A stretch of 64,000 nt of DNA, taken from NCBI GenBank assembly GCA_040901465.1, contig JBBDYN010000028.1, positions 62,001-126,000 of the forward strand. Reading direction: 5' to 3'. The notes under the pieces are model-generated. The model searched no databases. It was not told the DNA's origin and worked only from the letters and a program-made list of their open reading frames with translations. A program made the position numbers and the translations under genes. Source of the stretch: JAUSIF01 sp040901465 (GTDB taxonomy: Bacteria > Pseudomonadota > Alphaproteobacteria > Rhizobiales > Xanthobacteraceae). This document shows, in pieces, positions 60,393 through 64,000 of the stretch (position 1 is the stretch's first letter; every line of letters begins with the position of its first letter).

Positions 60393-61040
60393 TCAGTGCT
60401 GCGCGCCGGCCAGCGGCTCGAACACGCCAGTTTGCGGATCGCGGACTGACAGCAATCCGGTGCCGACTGCGAAATAGGCGGCATGCAGTTGCAGCTTGCC
60501 GCGCTCGACGAGCGTGCGCACGCACGGAAACGTCATCAGGTTCTCAAGCGTCGTCACCATCGCCTGCTGTTCGAGCGCAGTGTGATACTCGTGATCGCTA
60601 GCAAATCGCTCGCGGCCGCCGAGCGCCCGCGCGGCAGGCGCAATCAGTTCCATCCATTTGCCGATGAAATCGCCGGGTGACAGCGGCTTCACGCGCTCCG
60701 CATAGGCGCGGATGCCTCCGCAATGGCCGTGGCCGAGCACGATGATGTGCTTTACCCGGAGCGCGACGACGGCAAACTCAAGTGCCGCCGATACAGCGCG
60801 CGTCGCGCCGTCGGGCGTATAGGGCGGCACGAGGTTCGCCACATTGCGGATGACGAAAAGTTCGCCAGGATGTGCATCAAAAATAACTTCCGGCGAAACG
60901 CGCGAATCGCTGCAGCCGATCACCATGATTTCCGGCGACTGCCCCCGTTCGGCAAGCTGCCGGAATCGATCCTGCTCGGTTTGCAACCGGCCGGCAGAAA
61001 ATGCACGGTAGCCTTCGAGAAGTTGTTTTGGAAAGCTCAT
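60393..61040 (-). CDS. beta-class carbonic anhydrase
   Basis: 215 residues from the ATG at 61040 (another ATG at 61052). The zinc ligands are in CSDSRVSPE (Cys and Asp-Arg pair) and HGHCGGIRAYA (His and Cys), and the block VIRNVANLVPPY is typical of beta-carbonic anhydrases. It interconverts CO2 and bicarbonate in the cytoplasm. It lies beside a MITE and the chimeric purine gene inside the eroded tRNA-Gly island, but its own reading frame is intact. Confidence 0.93.
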   Translation of the reverse strand: MSFPKQLLEGYRAFSAGRLQTEQDRFRQLAERGQSPEIMVIGCSDSRVSPEVIFDAHPGELFVIRNVANLVPPYTPDGATRAVSAALEFAVVALRVKHIIVLGHGHCGGIRAYAERVKPLSPGDFIGKWMELIAPAARALGGRERFASDHEYHTALEQQAMVTTLENLMTFPCVRTLVERGKLQLHAAYFAVGTGLLSVRDPQTGVFEPLAGAQH

Positions 61041-61268
61041 ACTGGCTTTCAATCATGTTCGAACACGGTAGGCTAGGCGGCATTTCGGATAACGACCATC
61101 CTCTGGGCAGGGTCTGTATAACCGGTTCAAAGCGGCTGGTAGCTCTTGCCGCCCCTCGGATTTCAGCCGCTCGATTTGCGCACGCAAGGTGGCGGACTCA
61201 TCATCGTTGTCCCCTTCCGCCACGCTTGCCTTGGCTGTTGCCACGTAGGGTCCGTCGTACCGCTCCAA

Positions 61269-62660
61269 TCAGACCTGAAGCGTATTGACGATCCGGTTTT
61301 CGATTTCGCCGCGCACCTTGGCGTACAGACGCGGATTGCGCGCGGAGAGAATTTGCAGCGCGGCGAGCACGGCATTGGCCGGCTCAAGCGCCGTCATGAC
61401 CGGAACCGCGGTCGGCGCGCGCAGCGACGACCAGAGATCGTCGGGAAATTCCTTGATGCTGGCCGGCACCGTGATGACGGGAATCGTCGACATTGCCGAC
61501 AAGGTCGGGCCCGCGCCGTTCGAGCGGCCGATATAGGCAATGACGACGGAATCCGGAACTTTCTGGATCATGCGATGGAAAATTCCGGCCGCGGCAACCG
61601 GCTCCTTGTGCACGGAGCACGTCACCACAGTCATCATGTCCTTGAGCTCGCCAAGCGCCTCCTCGAAGGTATCGGTGCGATCCTTTTCCGAGCCGCGCCA
61701 GAGAATGATGCGCTGGTGGGGCACATGGAAATGGCCGGTGACGTTGGCGACGTGGCGATACTTGGCGGCGACATCGTCAAGCGCACCGCCCTCGCGATAG
61801 ACCTGCTTGTCGATATAGGCGCCGCCCTCGAGCACGCGCCATGAATCGTTGTCGATCACGCCCGCCAGCAGCAGGTTGCCTTTGGCGTCCAGTCCGAACT
61901 CGACCGCCGAACGGCTTCGCTTCGCGCCGCGTGTTCCACGGCTGGTACGTGGTCTACGCGATCGCACTCGTGATGACCACGACCGCGGGCCTCGCGTTCT
62001 ACAATCTTCCGGTGCTGCTCGACGCGTTCGTGACCGAGCGGGGATTTCCGGCGTGCCGCCTTCGAGCTGCCAGGCTTTTTCGAGCGCAAGAAAGGTCTGA
62101 CGCACGATGCGCCGCATCTCGGGGAACATCTTCCACTCGTCGTCATGGCCGAACACTTCGGCCGGTGTCAGAACGAGAAACGGCTCCTGTCCCACAATCG
62201 GTTTTGCCGGATTGAACAGCTCGATCTGCTTGCCGCCGTCCGCGTACTGCATCATCGGGTCGTCGCAGACGAGCGGCTTTCCCCTCCATTTCTTGTCCTT
62301 CGTCTTGAGGAAGAACTCGACAATCAGCCGCGGGAACAGGTGACCCCTCGCGAGATGCGGATTGCGCTTGAGATAGGAGCCGTGCGCTTCGCGCCGCGCC
62401 ACGACTTCATAAGGCAGCATCTCGCATTTCGGCGAGGAAAACGAAATCGCGCTGTCTTGCTCGGTGAAGGCCACCGGCAAGCCGCAGGCTTTGAGCAGGC
62501 GGAAGACATTGGATGTGGTCGCGGTGGCGAGCCGGCCCTTGTCGGGGATGATGTCGTGCTTTGCGCCGTCGCCGGCCGTGATGTCGTCCTTGGCCACGAC
62601 CGTGACCCGGTCGGTGCTACCCTTGGCGAGGTAGATTTTCTTGGTCTTGCCCTCGTTCAA
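61269..62660 (-). CDS. PurC-PurE (PAICS-like) fusion with an in-frame foreign insert
   Basis: 463 residues from a TTG at 62660, since no ATG fits; the N-terminus may extend further in frame. Residues about 1-275 are a SAICAR synthetase (GKTKKIYLAKGS, FTEQDSAISFSSPKCEMLPYEVVARREAHGSYL, VIDNDSWRV). Residues about 300-463 are an AIR carboxylase of the animal PAICS type (YIGRSNGAGPTLSAM, DLWSSLRAPTAVPV). Residues about 204-252 are Arg/Ser-rich and correspond to antisense MFS-gene DNA (61905-62051, about 97% identical to 42397-42543). They replace the family's LVDMK before EFGLD, a substrate-region segment. SAICAR synthetase activity is therefore doubtful. Confidence 0.75.
   Translation of the reverse strand: MNEGKTKKIYLAKGSTDRVTVVAKDDITAGDGAKHDIIPDKGRLATATTSNVFRLLKACGLPVAFTEQDSAISFSSPKCEMLPYEVVARREAHGSYLKRNPHLARGHLFPRLIVEFFLKTKDKKWRGKPLVCDDPMMQYADGGKQIELFNPAKPIVGQEPFLVLTPAEVFGHDDEWKMFPEMRRIVRQTFLALEKAWQLEGGTPEIPARSRTRRAAPEDCRTRGPRSWSSRVRSRRPRTSRGTRGAKRSRSAVEFGLDAKGNLLLAGVIDNDSWRVLEGGAYIDKQVYREGGALDDVAAKYRHVANVTGHFHVPHQRIILWRGSEKDRTDTFEEALGELKDMMTVVTCSVHKEPVAAAGIFHRMIQKVPDSVVIAYIGRSNGAGPTLSAMSTIPVITVPASIKEFPDDLWSSLRAPTAVPVMTALEPANAVLAALQILSARNPRLYAKVRGEIENRIVNTLQV
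61905..62051 (+). repeat. 147-nt copy of the MFS transporter gene 5' part
   Basis: Identical at 143 of 147 positions to the reverse complement of 42397-42543 (codons 3-51 of the MFS gene). The four differences I see are all single-base and none disrupts the frame of either gene. Here it is antisense to the PurC-PurE gene and open in that frame. It has no flanking repeats that I can see. Confidence 0.85.
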
Positions 62661-62941
62661 CAGGGCCCCGAGCAGGTAGTTTGGGCGATCGGCCGTATGG
62701 CGTCCATGGCGGGCTCTCTCGGTGATTGGCGCACGGCCAACCGGACCGCACGGCAGTTCAACCCTTCTAACTAGGGCAGGTCACGGCTGATTTGAAGCGC
62801 TGCCATCCAGTTGATCACAGGGCGCGCTCGGCCTATGGCAGCCATGATCGGCCGCCGTTTTGGGAAAGCCGATGATAGTGTAGACCCGTCGGACAGACTG
62901 GAAGCGGCTCGAAGGGAAACGGCAAGGGACTTGCTCAGCTC

Positions 62942-63124
62942 ATGTCACATCCCTTCATTGACGACCCAAAGTACTGGCACGAGCGCGCCGCGGAAGCTCG
63001 GTCCATCGCCAAACTGCTGGATGACCAGGAAGCCAAAGGGCATTTGCTGGCCATTGCCGCTGAATACGACCAGCTTGCTGAACAGATGAAACGACGCTCG
63101 AACAATGCTGACGGTGCAAATTGA
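62942..63124 (+). CDS. small hypothetical protein
   Basis: A 60-residue, mostly helical protein beginning MSHPFIDDPKYWHERAAEAR, with LLDDQEAKGHLLAIAAEYDQLAEQMKRRS. The pattern (WHERAAEAR ... D...K..LLxIAxxYxxLA) is that of short uncharacterised proteins frequent in Bradyrhizobium and relatives. No function is known. It lies in the eroded island between the purine fusion and the tRNA-Gly fragment. A coding role is plausible from the pattern, not proven. Confidence 0.6.
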   Translation: MSHPFIDDPKYWHERAAEARSIAKLLDDQEAKGHLLAIAAEYDQLAEQMKRRSNNADGAN

Positions 63125-63404
63125 TTTGGCTGGCGCCAAGATGGACACCGAGCTTGCGCCCAAGGCGCAAACCTACGCTGGCACCGGCACCGTCCGGTAC
63201 ACATGATAGGTCTGTTGTTGGCACAAAGCAGACTTCGATCCAGCAGCGGCGAATGTCTGGTCATCACGGCGAAGCAGATGTAACTCGCGCTTCGCAAAGA
63301 GCTGAGAGGGAGAGTCGCTAGCCCCATCTGCGCGCCCGACTAATAAGGGAGAATAAAGAGAGAATAATTGCTGCAAGCGATTGATTTTGTTAGCTTGGAG
63401 CAAT

Positions 63405-63450
63405 GCTTCCCAAGCTGTACACGCGGGTTCGATTCCCGCCGCCCGCTCCA
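63405..63450 (+). repeat. tRNA-Gly 3'-half fragment (possible attachment site)
   Basis: GCTTCCCAAGCTGTA followed by GCGGGTTCGATTCCCGC and CGCCCGCTCCA: the anticodon arm loop, T arm and 3' acceptor strand of a tRNA-Gly, without the 5' half. It is 46 nt and nearly matches the 3' half of the intact tRNA-Gly at 59.3 kb, though the T stem differs at a few positions. Such 3' halves are left where elements integrate into tRNA genes. Confidence 0.7.
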
Positions 63451-63728
63451 TAATAATAGGTCGTGGGACGCCCAAGTGGGCAGCCGAAGCGCCGCTCAAG
63501 AATTGGGCTCGCACCTCTTCGGCGGGAGATTGCCGCGGCGGTGCGTACGGTAAGCTGCTCCGCCGTCTCGACGGCGCCCATTGAAAATGCCAAGCTTATT
63601 CAAGGGCCGGATTAGACCGCGCAAGGCGCTGATCTGAAGCCTGCGGTCGTTCCTGCGACAGCGCCAAGCAAAGCGACCAAGAAAAAAATCAAGAAGTCAC
63701 GGAGAAGAACCCAAGGGGAGAGAAAGAA

Positions 63729-64000
63729 ATGAAACGTCACGGGCTTCTGCTCGCGAGCGCGCTCGCAGCTTCAGTTGCCGCAACAAGCGCGTTCGCTCAA
63801 GACAAGCAATTCAATCTGAAACTAAGCTACTGGGTGCCGCCAAGCCACTTGTTGACGCCGGGCTACAAGGAATGGGCGGCCGCGCTCGAGAAAGCGTCCA
63901 ATGGCACGATCAAGACCACGCTCTACCCGAGCAGCCAGCTTGGTTCGGGACCTGACCATTACGACATGGTCAAGCGCGGCATCGCCGATTTCGGCCTGAT
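63729..64000 (+). CDS. dctP: TRAP transporter solute receptor, DctP family (partial, runs off window)
   Basis: The first 90 codons only. MKRHGLLLASALAASVAATS ends a Sec signal peptide at AFA, and the mature protein reads NLKLSYWVPPSHLLTPGYKEWAAALEKASNGTIKTTLYPSSQLG followed by YDMVKRGIADFGL, the DctP domain start. It binds a dicarboxylate or similar acid in the periplasm for a TRAP importer. GGGGAGAGAAAGAA precedes the ATG. The permeases should follow beyond base 64000. Confidence 0.88.
   Translation, partial: MKRHGLLLASALAASVAATSAFAQDKQFNLKLSYWVPPSHLLTPGYKEWAAALEKASNGTIKTTLYPSSQLGSGPDHYDMVKRGIADFGL

Noticed and set aside
61053..61268. 71-codon frame with TTG start after the purine fusion gene
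   Set aside because: No family pattern or ribosome-binding site; overlaps the start of the carbonic anhydrase leader and is probably non-coding.

Overview
The window is a GC-rich chromosomal segment of an alphaproteobacterium, most likely a Hyphomicrobiales member close to Bradyrhizobium/Rhodopseudomonas/Xanthobacteraceae. The evidence is GcrA beside argD-argF-hslO, a SAM-II riboswitch before metZ next to apaG, the two-domain dCTP deaminase, the phoR-pstSCAB-phoU-phoB layout, FdxA, and short palindromic repeats of the kind scattered through these genomes. The species cannot be fixed from this sequence.

Layout. 1-0.62 kb: rpmH-rnpA-yidC on the minus strand. 0.8-3.8 kb: a disulfide-reductase-fold flavoprotein without its redox cysteines, plus an orphan histidine kinase. 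3.9-4.1 kb: two tandem tRNA-Arg genes, then an accessory patch to about 7.2 kb (DUF1330, NTF2-like, LLM flavoprotein, a DUF1801 gene broken by a palindromic element, a TctC-type receptor fragment). 7.2-8.5 kb: queD-like gene and folE. 8.7-11.7 kb: a periplasmic molybdopterin-fold protein and a GGDEF/EAL protein. 11.7-26.4 kb: a carboxylic-acid/CoA catabolic locus (LIV-type ABC transporter, two acyl-CoA dehydrogenases, enoyl-CoA hydratase, two CaiB/BaiF CoA-transferases, two MaoC-type hydratases, MBL hydrolase, flavin reductase, LysR regulator). 28.4-35.4 kb: the phosphate regulon behind a triple Pho-box repeat. 37-41.3 kb: gcrA divergent from argD-argF-hslO. 41.3-45.7 kb: MFS, apaG, riboswitch-controlled metZ, dcd.

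45.7-59.2 kb is an aromatic-acid cluster. It holds a thioesterase, ferredoxin FdxA, 4-hydroxybenzoyl-CoA reductase (hcrCAB) and an aryl-CoA ligase on the plus strand. These face boxD, boxB and boxC of the aerobic benzoyl-CoA epoxidation pathway on the minus strand. A TrxR-like ferredoxin-NADP reductase and a [2Fe-2S] ferredoxin diverge from boxC. The genes imply 4-hydroxybenzoate -> 4-hydroxybenzoyl-CoA -> (reductive dehydroxylation) benzoyl-CoA -> (O2-dependent epoxidation and ring cleavage) dehydroadipyl-CoA products. This joins a normally anaerobic step to an aerobic pathway. No boxA is present here. A shared 11-mer and a TGCA-N6-TGCA motif lie before the ligase gene and boxC.

59.3-63.5 kb looks like an eroded island. 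It runs from an intact tRNA-Gly(CCC) to a 46-nt copy of a tRNA-Gly 3' half. Inside are a methyltransferase remnant, a 135-bp MITE, a beta-carbonic anhydrase and a PAICS-like PurC-PurE fusion. In that fusion about 147 nt of antisense sequence from the window's own MFS gene (about 97% identical) sits in frame in the SAICAR-synthetase domain. This is the strangest object in the window. The window ends in a TRAP-type dctP gene.
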